Assembly: GCA_963556145.1 (NCBI GenBank)
Contig: OY744469.1
Location: 4,126,767 to 4,190,766 of the forward strand
Length of the DNA stretch: 64,000 bases
Direction: 5' to 3'
From: Hygrocybe punicea
Taxonomy: Eukaryota; Basidiomycota; Agaricomycetes; Agaricales; Hygrophoraceae
Shown one piece after another: positions 49,301 to 58,995 of the stretch. A program made the position numbers and the translations under genes. Every line of letters starts with the position of its first letter. The first letter of the stretch is position 1. A model generated the notes under the pieces. The model was not told where the DNA came from. It saw only the letters and a list, made by a program, of their open reading frames with translations, and searched no databases.

Positions 49301-50086
49301 GAATGTCTTTTCTCCTTCTTTTATCGTAGTTGCTTCTGCAAGGATTGAGGATAGCGTCCGTCCTGCTTTGATTTCTTCGTGGATACTCTGAAAGTCCTCC
49401 GGCTCCATCTCTAGCTCTAGTTCGATTTCCGTCTCGGTTTCTTCTAGCTGTGTGGCAGAGATCTGCTGGGTTGCTGCTGCCGTTCCTGGCTCACAGTTTC
49501 TTCGTCGACATTTCCCTGTGCATCGTGGGAATGTGATTGTCTCCTTCTCGAAATCCAACTGTGGGTTGTGTGTTCGTAGCCAGTTGATGCCGAGTATTAT
49601 GTCATCTGACCCGATGTTGGCAATGTAGAACCGTGTTGTCTCCAAATGATCTTTGATTCGCATGTCGATTTCGGTGTAATGTGTGATGTCCCCTGAGATG
49701 TTGGGCGAGTCATCGATGTTGTTTAGCTCGAGTGGCTTTCGTAGTTTTTTCATTGGTAGGTTGTTTTTCTTGACGACTCTTTGAGACATGAAGACGTTGG
49801 TTGCCCCACTATCCAGCATAGCTAGTGTGCTCATAGGTTTCTTTCCCCCGGTCAATTCAACGGTAAAGTATATTTGTCTCGAGTGGGGGTTAAGATCGTT
49901 ATGATACACGCTGCTAACTTTCTGGATTGGTTCCTGAACAATCGTGGGTTCTTTGTTCAGGTTTGGGGAAAATCCTCCCCTGGTTCCGTTATTTCGTGAT
50001 TTTCTTCGGCTCTGGCCGTCTTGGCCTTGGCCTTCCTGTCTGGGCAGTTCTTGCTCATGTGTCCGAGGCGGTTGCACTGAAAGCAC
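46145..50086 (-). CDS. pol: Pol polyprotein of Ty3/gypsy chromovirus, C-terminus altered by hAT
   Basis: About 1,313 codons, open throughout, overlapping gag by 130 bp in the -1 frame; no ATG begins the overlap, so expression probably depends on frameshifting. In order: aspartic protease (LDSGAT near residue 91), reverse transcriptase (YLDD near 455) and RNase H (ECDASDFATGAVL). Next come integrase with its HHCC finger (HAGVH...CDTC) and DDE residues (VVADHT, SDRGPQFTS, GQSERINQEL), and then a chromodomain (RYEVEKVLDG, YLIKWEGYNTSENSWEP). The last ~62 residues after KKRQRHQ are encoded by the inserted hAT-like element, replacing an original tail of about nine residues. The catalytic motifs all look intact. 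Confidence 0.92.
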   Translation of the reverse strand: MLSVQPPRTHEQELPRQEGQGQDGQSRRKSRNNGTRGGFSPNLNKEPTIVQEPIQKVSSVYHNDLNPHSRQIYFTVELTGGKKPMSTLAMLDSGATNVFMSQRVVKKNNLPMKKLRKPLELNNIDDSPNISGDITHYTEIDMRIKDHLETTRFYIANIGSDDIILGINWLRTHNPQLDFEKETITFPRCTGKCRRRNCEPGTAAATQQISATQLEETETEIELELEMEPEDFQSIHEEIKAGRTLSSILAEATTIKEGEKTFEELVPGEFQDFRDVFSKEESEWMPRRKPYDLSIDLEPDTDPPRSKLYPISPKERTTLREWLDEQLAKGYIRESHSEYAAPFFFVKKKDGTLRPVQDYRKLNEKTIKNRYPLPFSQQLLDRMAGAEIFTSLDLRWGYNNIRIKEGEEHKLTFITEFGLFEPTVMYFGMCNAPATFQKMMNDLLHDVINHFVIVYLDDILIFSKDQKEHTEHVREVLRRLRENDLFCKPEKCKFFQEKIEYLGHIVSKGKVEMDKTKVNAILDWPTPKKVKDVQKFLGFANFYRRFIEDFSHTTKPITSLLRKGQQWEWGPKQDEAFSTLKKAFTMTPVLSMPDQEMPFIVECDASDFATGAVLSQRDQEGVIHPIAFFSQAMNNAERNYEIYDKELLAIIRALEEWRHFLEGAKHKIMIISDHQNLTYFASARTLTRRQARWSLFLTRFDYEIQHRPGRLGGKPDQLSRRVDHEPPEPDNQGQTLLKPESFKIKAMRRGHGSVIEDHPILKRIRQSDRLDGEVCTALEAINQKSPRKLKKGLEDWNTEDNLVLYKGKVYVPNDPDIRQEILRLHHDTLPAGHAGVHKTTELVSRNYWWPGITTYVKKYVESCDTCNRKKNTPRRPPGRLQTIPTNERPWETVTNDFIVQLPGSDGYDSIWVVADHTLKEAHFIPCNSDIDTEQTIDLYINHIWRLHGLPKKMISDRGPQFTSKLMKGVFKRLGIEGALSTAFHPQTDGQSERINQELEQYLRIFCNYRQNDWAKYVPMAEFAYNNRVHSSTKHSPFYASRGYHPHSIITQVASSSVPKADELADRIQSLQTEISSALRLSQETIKHYYDKKHAEPPDFPEGTKVWLDAQNITTTAPSKKLADKRLGPYTIKRKLSPLNYELELPAKMKIHPVFHVNLLYPHKPDPIEGRTPPPPPPIVVEGEERYEVEKVLDGRLWRNQKQYLIKWEGYNTSENSWEPLRNLEGATEAIEDFHNKHPDFNWKKRQRHQLVLGKFGLVRFGAFLPKPETEWSGFPPKVPKPDRNRCKRFASVRFRSKRGLNRGPLVLSAPAPF
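46339..46346. repeat. Target-site duplication ATTGATGG (right of hAT-like element)
   Basis: Partner of 45028-45035. Confidence 0.9.
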
Positions 50087-51507
50087 CTTCCTTCGCGTAA
50101 TCGTTTGGTTCTTTCTTCTTCGGTAAGACGTCCGGTCTTTACTGCTTCCCCCTTGGGATCAGGTCCTCCTTTTGTCTCTTTCGGTTTGAACCGTTCGGGT
50201 TCTTTCTTCAGAGTTGTTCGCTCGAACTCCTTTCGTTCGGCCTGCCTATCGCGGATTCGGGCCTCGAATTCTAGGCAGACAGCCAACATCGCGTTGACTG
50301 TGGTCGGCTTGACGATGGTCACCATCAAGTTTTTGATGCTCTCTTTCAGGCCCTTGTAGAAGATCTGTACTAGGGCCGGTTCGTTGTATCCACTCTGGGT
50401 TGCCAAGTTGATGAACTTGGTGTGGTACTCAGCCATGGTGGATGTTTGTCTAATTCGTTCGAGAGCGTTTCGGGCATCTTGTTCTTCGTTGATCGGTCCC
50501 CATAGCTCGGCGGCGCGGTCGAGAAGTTGATTGAAATGATTGATGAAGGGGCTGGGGAATGGTCTGCTCATGGTTTTGAGGATGTTCGTGGCCCACGTCC
50601 CTGGGGCTTCTCCCCTGAACCAGCTCAGGAGGTAGACACACTTGTTTTGTTCCTGTGCGAAGTACTCCGGGAAGTGTGAAAAGTAGATGTGCGCTTTTAT
50701 GACAAATGATGTCCATTGTGATCGGTCTCCTGTGAATGGTCCAGGTGTGGTTGGTTTTGGGAACTTGGGAGCTGGTGCTGGAGCAGCATGGTAGTGGACT
50801 GGTCCCCCCACTGGTGGTCCTCCTCCGGGTGGTGGTCCTCCTCCGGGGGGTCCCCAGCCTGGAGGTCCTCCGCCCGGTGGGCCTCCGCCAGGTGGTCCCC
50901 CAACTGGAGGTCCTCCCGGTGGTTCGTCCTCGCTGCGCCACCAGTATGGAGGTCTGGGGTCTGGGGGGCCTCCCTTAGGTGGTTCTCTGGGAGGTTCCTT
51001 CTCGTCTCCGGGCTCTGGTTTGGCCGGTCCCTTTCCTTTCTCCTGGTCCGATCCTTCCCTTTCATCTTTCTTCTCCTGGTCTTCATCATCGCTATAGTGG
51101 ACCCGTCTCTTGATGAACAGGTCCCCTGACTCTTCGGTGTCCCCTGGTTCCTGGTAGGACTCCAGTGGGGCCGCACCCCAATAGCCGGGGTCTTCGGTAG
51201 GGTCAGGGCTCTCTGGTGCGAGCGCAAGCCTGGGTAGGTCTGTGCTCATCCAGGCGCGGGTTGTGGTCTCCGTTGGCATTTTGGGTCTTTCCGGTAGGCC
51301 GGTGCTTGTCCAACGAGTCTGGACTGGTGTCTTGGGTCTTTCTGGTATCATAGTACCCTTCGTTGGGAATCGTTCCGAAAGGCGTCTGGTTTCTTCTCGG
51401 GCCGCCCTTCGTATGTCGTGGGCGGGTTTATTGGGGGTAAGGGAGTGAGAGCCGCTGGCTGGTTTTCGTCCGGAGGCGAATTGTGTCATAATGGATGAGG
51501 CGGACAT
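49957..51507 (-). CDS. gag: Gag protein of Ty3/gypsy chromovirus
   Basis: The ATG at 51507 opens about 516 codons. An N-terminal basic/Pro region leads into an acidic segment and a long Gly-Pro repeat (GGPPGGGPP). The conserved retrotransposon gag domain follows (FVIKAHIYFSHFPEYF, RGEAPGTWA, YHTKFINLATQSGYNEPALV). A CCHC zinc knuckle, CFQCNRLGHMSKNC, sits near the C-terminus. The gag frame ends at 49957, inside the beginning of the pol frame. I saw no canonical slippery heptamer in the overlap. Confidence 0.9.
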   Translation of the reverse strand: MSASSIMTQFASGRKPASGSHSLTPNKPAHDIRRAAREETRRLSERFPTKGTMIPERPKTPVQTRWTSTGLPERPKMPTETTTRAWMSTDLPRLALAPESPDPTEDPGYWGAAPLESYQEPGDTEESGDLFIKRRVHYSDDEDQEKKDEREGSDQEKGKGPAKPEPGDEKEPPREPPKGGPPDPRPPYWWRSEDEPPGGPPVGGPPGGGPPGGGPPGWGPPGGGPPPGGGPPVGGPVHYHAAPAPAPKFPKPTTPGPFTGDRSQWTSFVIKAHIYFSHFPEYFAQEQNKCVYLLSWFRGEAPGTWATNILKTMSRPFPSPFINHFNQLLDRAAELWGPINEEQDARNALERIRQTSTMAEYHTKFINLATQSGYNEPALVQIFYKGLKESIKNLMVTIVKPTTVNAMLAVCLEFEARIRDRQAERKEFERTTLKKEPERFKPKETKGGPDPKGEAVKTGRLTEEERTKRLREGRCFQCNRLGHMSKNCPDRKAKAKTARAEENHEITEPGEDFPQT

Positions 51508-51538
51508 ATGCAAGGGTTTGGATAAAACTTTGACCTAA

Positions 51539-53144
51539 TGTCACGACTAGCGGTCGTGTGATGGATCAGCGGGTCAAACGGTTGCACGATGTCGGTGGTA
51601 ACAGAGGTAGGGTTTTCAGGGATAAGGTTCAGGTGATGTAGTTTGGATGAAGTTTGTTACGTCTAGTACAACTGCTAGGAGTAATACAAGAGGTCAAAGT
51701 TAGGGATCTACGTGCTTCTCGCTCGACGTCTTTTATACCCTTCGTCCCCTCCCGCAGCCTCTGTGAGTCGTATGAGCACCGACTCACTTTTAGTCGCCCT
51801 GTGAGTAGACGCGTCAGCTCTGCTGTGATACCCTACGTTCGTCATCGCCGGAACTGCGGTGCCGGTACGTTCCGTAACTACGTGGCATTGGCCTGACGTG
51901 TCATGGGTGGGTCCGCAAGGGGACACGTCACCTCGGCGGCTTGATTTGTTGTTGTTGCTGCTGCCGTGTGACGTGTCGTTGCTGTGGATCGTGGGGGGCC
52001 GGAATACCTCGAATGTTGATAGGGGGATCTCGGGGTCGATCACCCCGTGGATTCGTCGTACTCCTCGGATTACTGTTGCGAGGAGGAACGCGTATACGAT
52101 AACGATAGCGATAACGGTGGCAGCGATTGATGGTGTCATGATTCGGTCTTTGACAGGTGTGGGTGGTGATGGTGTGGGTGGGGTGTCTATTGTCTTCGTG
52201 TGAATGATGGGAAGAATGGTGTCGTCTGATGGAAAGCGGAGTTCTGAACGTCTGGTCACATGCGGGTCTTGCTGGCAGTTGCCGGTGGACCATTCTTGGT
52301 GATAGGGTCTTCTTGGTTGTGTATAAAGCTTGGTGGTTTCTGCATGCTTGTCCTGCAGAAATGCGATGTGTCTCCACCCTTATCACCAAGTCACTTTCTT
52401 CAAGGCTTCTTCGCTCTTCTCCCCAACCCCAGTTATCAAGGTTAATTGTTATACGTTCCACCACCTTATACAACTCTCAGCTTCTGATCGGGATCTCTAT
52501 TGGGCTCTGGGTCGGTGTTTCGCTTGCGGGAAGGCTAGGCATCGCACGGAGTGTTGCCCGCTGGTTAAGGTACACAAGGTCCTTCTGTGCCAGTTACTGG
52601 CCGACCCGTACCGTGAGTGCTTTGGTCGGTGGAACATCTGGGGTCTTCTGATTGAGTCTTTATTCTAGAATTGGATGATGCGTGGAGGTCGGAGGAGTCG
52701 TCCCCCGAGATACCATCGCTAGTCACAGTGAGCTGGGGCTCATCGTCTGAGGACCTGAGGGGTCCTTCTCCGGAGCCAGTCGGGGATCTGACTTATCGTG
52801 AGTCTGGCTTCCCACTGCCATTCGGGGTGGCATCGAGGTTTATGGTTGTTTGTCGCGCAGCGATTGAAGGGTCTTTGGAAAGGGAGGTTGAGCGGTTCCT
52901 GGATGACATGCGCGTCCAGTTGGGGTCGTCGGTCTCGGATGTGATTACTGTAGAATAGTGTAATTGCATCATCTGTACTTGTATCTGGTCTGGTGCCCCT
53001 TCTAGGGGTTTTGTGAATGTAATGTCTCCCCCGCTCTGCAGGGTGTGTGAATCGTAAGGGTTTGTCTGACAATCTGTCAAAGATCATCATGAAAATAAGT
53101 GGTATCTGAGGAAAAATGTATGGGGGTGACGTATTTTCATGACA
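51539..53144 (-). repeat. LTR (5' LTR of the minus-strand element)
   Basis: 1,606 bp, the partner of 43382-44987 at a constant offset of 8,157. It carries the same two internal ORFs (51708-52139 minus; 52473-52958 plus, spliced). On the minus strand the bases after the LTR are TTAGGTCAAAG, where a primer-binding site is expected; I could not name the matching tRNA. Confidence 0.92.
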
Positions 53145-53149
53145 GAATC
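53145..53149. repeat. Target-site duplication GAATC (right)
   Basis: Partner of 43377-43381. Confidence 0.9.
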
Positions 53150-53314
53150 CCTCTCTCCGTCCCTTCGTGTGTTATATTCTTCTCCCAACACAAAATCTAG
53201 CATCTCGATCATCCCGATCGCTCTCACTAACCATGTCTCACTCATACGTCAACATATCCTTCGCTTCCTATAATCAATTCGTAGTTCCCTCCAACTTTTG
53301 CACTCACACCAACG

Positions 53315-56300
53315 ATGCCACTCTCTCTCGAAGCTGAACGTATTCGCAGCAAAAAAAGACGTGCTGAAAAGAAACATGACGACGACAATGTCCGAAAAAG
53401 ATCCCACAAAGTGTGTAGCTTTCCAACGTCTTTTCACTCACAATCACTGTGCCAACAACAGGATATTCCCAACCAAACGTCATCCACTTCGGAACCCCCA
53501 TGGTGGGAAACATTTGACAACCATATGCGGCATTTGCGATGGCGGCCATCTGTTTGGAACCGTAACTGTCACATTTGCGGCACGTCGTTACTCAAAGCTG
53601 AAAGTGATGGCTTCTGTTGCAACAAAGGAAAGTGGCTTATACCTCAGCTCCCCCCTTTACCGCACCGATTACATGCCATCATTCAAGATCCAAGACATTC
53701 CAAAAAAATCTCAAAAGATTCTCGACGTCTCAATAATCTTTTCTCATTTACGGCAATCGGGGCCACTAAAGGCTTCATGCACTTTCACACTGGAATCGCT
53801 TCAGTTGCAATCACAGGTAGAACCTATCACCGAATTTTCGATGTGAAAGCTGGCCACCACAGCATGCATTGGTTTTTATATGACGAGAACGAACGCGAAA
53901 CAAATGCCAGCGACTTTAACGTCCCTCTCTCATGGACACACGCTTTCAGAGACGACTTATTAGAATGCAACCCGTACTTGCAACATTTAAAGCTTTTTTA
54001 TAACACCTCCGAAGAAAACTGTTCCGCACTCGAATTGGGAGACATCTCCTCCACTGGCGATTTCGCGGCCATCATGCATGCCAATGCTTCCAATGTTGTC
54101 CGTCCTCGAACCATCCTTATCTGGAAAAATTCGGACTTAGCGCCAACATTCATGCCCTCCCTCAGTCGCCACTACGAGCCACTCCAATATCCCCTCCTAT
54201 TTCCTCATGGCACCCCTGGCTGGGGACTGACCTCACCCAATGACGGCAGTGTACATCCTATCACACCTGCTCTCACCCAACGACTTTGGTATCGATGTCG
54301 CATTGTATGTGAAGAACGTTTTCTTATCTTTGGCTGCTTATCTTCCGAGTATCTATGCGATATGTATTCACGCATTGAGGAACAACGTCTGAATTTTATT
54401 AAAGACAGTCTGCAAAAAAGGAACGAAGATGCGAAAAATTCAGACCACGATGAAGATGCAGCTGATGACATAACACTCCCTGCTATCTTCATAGGTTCCT
54501 CCAAATGGGCCTCAGAACAAACTGCAGACAGTTTAGCCCTCGCACGCACTTATGGCAAGCCGTCTATGTTCATAACCATGACCTGCAACCCAGATTGGCC
54601 TGAAATCAAGGAATGCCTGCGTGCCGGTCAGTCTGCCGCTGACACACCTGTAATTGTCATCAGAGCTTTCAAGCTACATCTCCAACGTCTTATCGACCTC
54701 TTGAAGACCAAGTTCGGTGTTTGCATCTATATCATCAAAGTCATTGAATTCCAAAAAAGAGGCTTACCACATGCACACATCATTGTTAAGGTCAGCTTTA
54801 CAAATTGCTATGTTCCTTGCCGCCCTCACACTGTATTTTATATTAAAAGTTGCATCCCGAACTCCCATTCTCCTGTATCGACATGATCATAAAGGCTGAA
54901 TTACCAACGGACAACCTCCAGCTTCGCATGAAAATAAAGAAGCGGATGACACATTCATCTGACCATTTAATGACTGAAAACAGCCGATGTCGTCACGGCA
55001 ATCGTTGCATCTATGGCTTCCCACATCCCATCACGCACACCACCTGGATCGACGATGATGGCCGACTTCACTACCGGCGTCGCACCAACGACGACTTATG
55101 GATTGCCCCCCACATTCCACACCTGATCGACCAACTCGACTGCCACATATACGTCGATGTCGTTTTCACATCCGTCGTCTTCATGTACCTTTACAAGTAT
55201 TTACACAAAGGCCCCGACAATACATGGTATTCTGTAAAAAGGAAAAAAAACGACATCTTTAATGAAATTGAAGACTATGTCCAGGGGCGATACCTATGTT
55301 CTCCTGAAGCTGCATGGAGAATTATTGGCTTCGATCTCACCTACAAAGAGCCTAGCGTCGCGTGCTTGCCCATCCACCTACCAAACGCTAACTTGCCTAA
55401 ATTTCAAGGCTCCAAATCAAATGACACCCACAGCACGTCTCTACTCATCCGTTACTTTCATAGACCTGCCGACTCCATCTTCGATTCCCTTAAATACGAC
55501 GACTATTTTCAACAATATGTTTTATACCCATTTCAACCCAGCCACGTACTGGAAGAAAACGAATACATAGAAACCGACATTCCCAATGTGACCAAAAAAT
55601 TAGTATCCAAACGAAAAATCGGATCGAAAGTCACTCGCCTCACAACCATATCACCTTCTGCAGGTGAACTCTTCTACCTACGATCCCTTTTGTCACATAG
55701 GCCTGGCCGAAGCTTTAAAGACATGCGTCACCTCGATGGCATCACTTACAACACCTACAAAGAAGCCGCTTACCACCTAGGCCTCTTCACTGACAACAAT
55801 GAAGGTTTTCATGCACTCACCGAAGCCGTCGCATGCTATCGAATGCCTTCCCAACTCCGTTTCCTCTTCACCTCTATAATTTTAGAAGGTTATGGTGCAT
55901 TACCTCTATGGCTGAAATTTCAAAACGAGATGTCAGCCGACTACATACAGAACACCAAATCTGATGAGCAGGGAAAAGACTGCACGCTCGAACAGATTGC
56001 TCATTACTTACAAGACGCCAGCAGATCCTTACGAGACTACGGATTGCCCGAGCCTCAACATCGTTCCCCTGAAATTATATCCGAACTCGAATTTTTTAGC
56101 ACACAACACGAACGCCTACTACGCAACACACAACAAATCGAATCCAATCTTAATAGCGAGCAAACTCACATTTATCAAACGGCACTCCAACTCATACTTG
56201 ACCATCAAAAGGACGACCAAATGTACGCCCCTCCGCTGTTTATAGAAGGGAAACCCGGCAGAGGAAAGACATATGTCGTGGATGGTCTCGCGACAAAAGT

Positions 56301-57633
56301 TAGATCTCTACAATGCATCGCTCTAATCGTCGGCACAAGTGCACTTTCAGCTTCCTTATACGAGCGGGGCCGAACTGCTCACAAACGTTTCCGAATCCCT
56401 GTCACCAATGTAAGCTTTAACATATAATTTCCCAAATCACAAACCTCAACATCTGCAAACCAATCTCCAGAATGATGCTGAGCTGCATTCCGATATTGTC
56501 CTCAACTCCAACCGAGCGAAACTGATCGCGGCCGCCGCGGTCATAATTTGGGATGAGCTTCCCGGCGCACATGTCTCTGTTTTCCTGTGCGTCAACGAAA
56601 TTTGTCAAAAAATTATGAAAAATTATCGGCCCTTTGGCGGCATACCGTTCGTCGGCGTCGGTGATTTTCGTCAAGTGGCACCCATCATGAAAGGACACGG
56701 TCAAACTGCAACTGCGCTTGGCTCCGTCAAGAGCGCACCTTTATGGCTTGAATTTCAATCTCTTTCACTCCATACACCCATCCGAAGCGCACCCGATGTT
56801 GAATTCACTGCATTTGTAGATAGGATTGGTGAAGACTTCACACACGATAACGCAGCGTTGCACATCCTCGAAAGCGTCTCCGACGAACATGAAGCGATCC
56901 ATTTCCTCTACCCACCCCATATCCTGCAAAACCCTTTTGCCTGCCTTCAACGAGCGTTCCTAAGCCCAAGAAACTGCTTTGTTGACAGTTTCAATTCACA
57001 AATGTTACACCTCCTCGAGGGCATTGAACGTAAGCCAACAAAACGAACACCTTTCGTGAAACAATGTTCATTGACCTGTCAGATTGTTTTCTAAGCGTGG
57101 ACCACATAAAAGAAGCTGGCCAAGAATCATACAATATCAACCCCGACTATCTCGCAGAACTGACTCACAGTGGTACGCCTCCACACGCATTGCGTCTCAA
57201 ACGCGGTGCCATTTGTTCTCTGATGCGCAATATGAATGTAGAGATGGGGTTGGTAAAAAATGCATGTGTCATTATCCACGACATCCACCGTCGTTTCGTC
57301 GAGGTCCGTGTAATCAACAACAGAACAGGCACGCTTGGCTCAATACATTGCATCCCTCGAATCATGTTCGAATTCACACCTGCGTACGCAAGCTGGACCG
57401 TCGTACGCCTTCAAGCACCGCTGCGCCTTGCCTATGCCTGCACATTCCATGGCTGCCTCGGCTTGACCTTAGATAAAACAATCCTCGACCTCCGAACCCC
57501 CATATTCGCTCATGGACAGCTTTACACCGCCCTCTCCCATGTCCACAAAAGAACAGACTGTCGAGTCCTACTACCGAATGATGACATTGACATGTATACT
57601 ACAAATATCGTGTACAAATCCCTGATCGAATAA
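53315..57633 (+). CDS. Helitron RepHel protein (HUH Rep plus PIF1-like helicase)
   Basis: RepHel nicks and unwinds DNA for rolling-circle Helitron transposition. Exons 53315-54790, 54850-56409, 56471-57029 and 57083-57633 join in frame with no stop. A cysteine-rich N-terminus (CHICGTSLL...GFCCNKGKW) precedes the Helitron-like N domain (HANASNVVRPRTILIW, YGKPSMFITMTCNPDWPE). The HUH motif is GLPHAHIIVK, and the two-tyrosine motif lies in VFMYLYKYLHKGPDN. The helicase has Walker A GKPGRGKTYVV, Walker B VIIWDELPG, GVGDFRQVAPI, SLMRNMNVEMGLVKNA-type motifs, and the C-terminal LAYACTFHGCLGLTLDKTI with YTALSHV. All motifs appear intact, so the element may be autonomous. The ends (5' TC, 3' hairpin-CTRR) were not located. 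Confidence 0.9.
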
Positions 57634-57690
57634 ACAAACTTTCCAGAGCGAAGCCGCAATCCCTTGTATATTGTATATTTCGGAGGATAG

Positions 57691-58216
57691 GAATGGAAAT
57701 CCGTGTTCAAGTTTCGCACTATGTTCAAGATCGAATCAGTGCCTTGCGTCCGTCGCGCCGCTGTCCTCCATACCTGACTATCAAAACATATCCGTAGTCC
57801 GCGCAAACGCCATGAAGTTTGTGCCAAATTACTTCCCCAAACACTCTTTATCCGCCATATTTTTCCTGTTCCCCGATCCCCACTTCAAGGCCCGCAAGCA
57901 CAAAGCTCGAATAATTTCACCAACTTTACTTGCGGAATATGCCTACGTTTTGCGACCCGGCGGCATTATCTACACCATAACCGATGTTCGGGATCTACAC
58001 GATTGGATCAACTTACATTTTGACAAGTTCCCTTTGTTTGAACCTATCAGCGAAGAAAGTCTTAGGAAAGAAGGCCAGGGTGTTATTGTTGACGCCATCT
58101 TCAACAGTACGGAGGAAGGAAAAAAGGTGCTGAGGAATGGTAGGGAGAAATGGCTTGCTTGCTTCAGACGAATGGTTGTATCACGAGAATCGGTTCCCTT
58201 GGTTGTCGGTTCTTAA
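57691..58216 (+). pseudogene. 3' fragment of TRM8 tRNA (guanine-N7) methyltransferase
   Basis: TRM8/METTL1 forms m7G46 in tRNA. Only the C-terminal part is present. An AG acceptor (57689-57690) precedes the exon reading GMEIRVQVSHYVQDRISAL, then VVRANAMKFVPNYFP, FFLFPDPHFKARKHKARII, TLLAEYAYVLRPGGIIYTI, DLHDWINLHFDKFPLFE and EEGKKVLRN. The stop TAA is at 58214. The frame shifts by one base near 57750-57760, between the ISAL and SIPDYQNIS segments, and no plausible intron repairs it without losing conserved residues. The SAM-binding N-terminal exons (DIGCGFGG) are absent from the upstream sequence in this window, which is transposon. It lies 57 bp after the Helitron stop. Confidence 0.75.
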
Positions 58217-58258
58217 TAGCACGGATCACACAAATTCTTCATAAACTACCGTGACAAT

Positions 58259-58995
58259 TCACCTATCTGTCGGCTCGAAAACATCATTACTGTCAAACCC
58301 TGCTGCATGATCGCTTTCAACCCCTGATCTCATGGCTGCTACCAACATTCCCGTCCTACCTATTATGGTTGTTTTCATCTCCCTGTGCAAAACCTTGCAG
58401 GCGTCACAGGTCAACCGGAAAAGTTCCTGGAATTGGTCTACGTGCAAACGCGTCTCCAAAGTGAGCAGCGTCGCCTTCCCCACTCTCAGCATCACCGCGA
58501 CTGTAATGTTCGGAATGTCGTGCTCCTCTAACAACGTCAGATCTAGGAGGGAGGAAGATGCGTGAACACCTCCAGTAATCGCGCAAACGAAGTCCAATAG
58601 CGGGATGCCGGCATTGGTAAGTGCAAGCGTGGTGGCATTAATACAGGTTGGCAACAACCCACCATCCTGTTGATGAACTTGGATGAAAATGTCAATCTGT
58701 GACCGAGGGTAAAGACTAGTTTGGACCACGGGTTCGAACGTTGACTTGATAGTCGATGATAGCTCTAGGATGCGCCTCTCCACGCTCATTAGAAACGGGT
58801 TCCCAATTCGCACAGAGGGGTTGGCTTACCGGTCACCCCGGGAACGCTTTCTCCGTTCACCCGTGCTAAAAGCCGCCAAGCTGACTTCAACATTAACGTT
58901 CGCCCTGTCGTAAATGGTTTGCGACTGCATCTTTCCTTCTCGAGGCCCAAAGACAGAAACGGCAACTTGAGTGAGACCATGCGTGATAATCCCCA
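58259..58995 (-). pseudogene. 3' fragment of exosome subunit RRP41/SKI6
   Basis: RRP41 is a core RNase-PH-type exosome subunit. The fragment reads THGLTQVAVSVFGPREGKM, VNVEVSLAAFSTGERRKR and, after an intron (donor GTAAGC, acceptor GAG-AG before GCGCATC), RILELSSTIKSTFEPVVQ, SLYPRSQIDIFIQVHQQDGG, CINATTLALTNAGIPLLD and FVCAITGGVH, to the stop at 58259. Upstream of GIITHGLTQ the match ends abruptly near 58995. The expected N-terminal exon with the DGRR motif is not found as far as 59,400. The intron is retained, so the copy arose at DNA level. It is tail-to-tail with the TRM8 fragment, 42 bp between stops. Confidence 0.72.

Larger units (their letters stand above)
43382..53144 (-). mobile_element. 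Ty3/gypsy chromovirus LTR retrotransposon with nested hAT
   Basis: A complete element on the minus strand: LTRs of 1,606 bp at both ends (TG...CA), a GAATC target duplication, a gag ORF, then a pol ORF in the order protease, RT, RNase H, integrase, chromodomain. A polypurine tract sits beside the 3' LTR. Only two differences between the LTRs were noticed. A 1,303-bp hAT-like element is inserted at the end of pol; without it and its duplication the retrotransposon is 8,452 bp. It separates the two probable Helitron genes. Confidence 0.93.

Noticed and set aside
54205..54549. Minus-strand ORF within the Helitron RepHel gene
   Set aside because: Antisense to the conserved Rep domain; no independent features.
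57720..57810. 50-bp GT...AG segment as an intron explaining the TRM8 frame change
   Set aside because: It would remove the YQNISVV segment that is conserved in TRM8/METTL1, so a frameshift is the better explanation.
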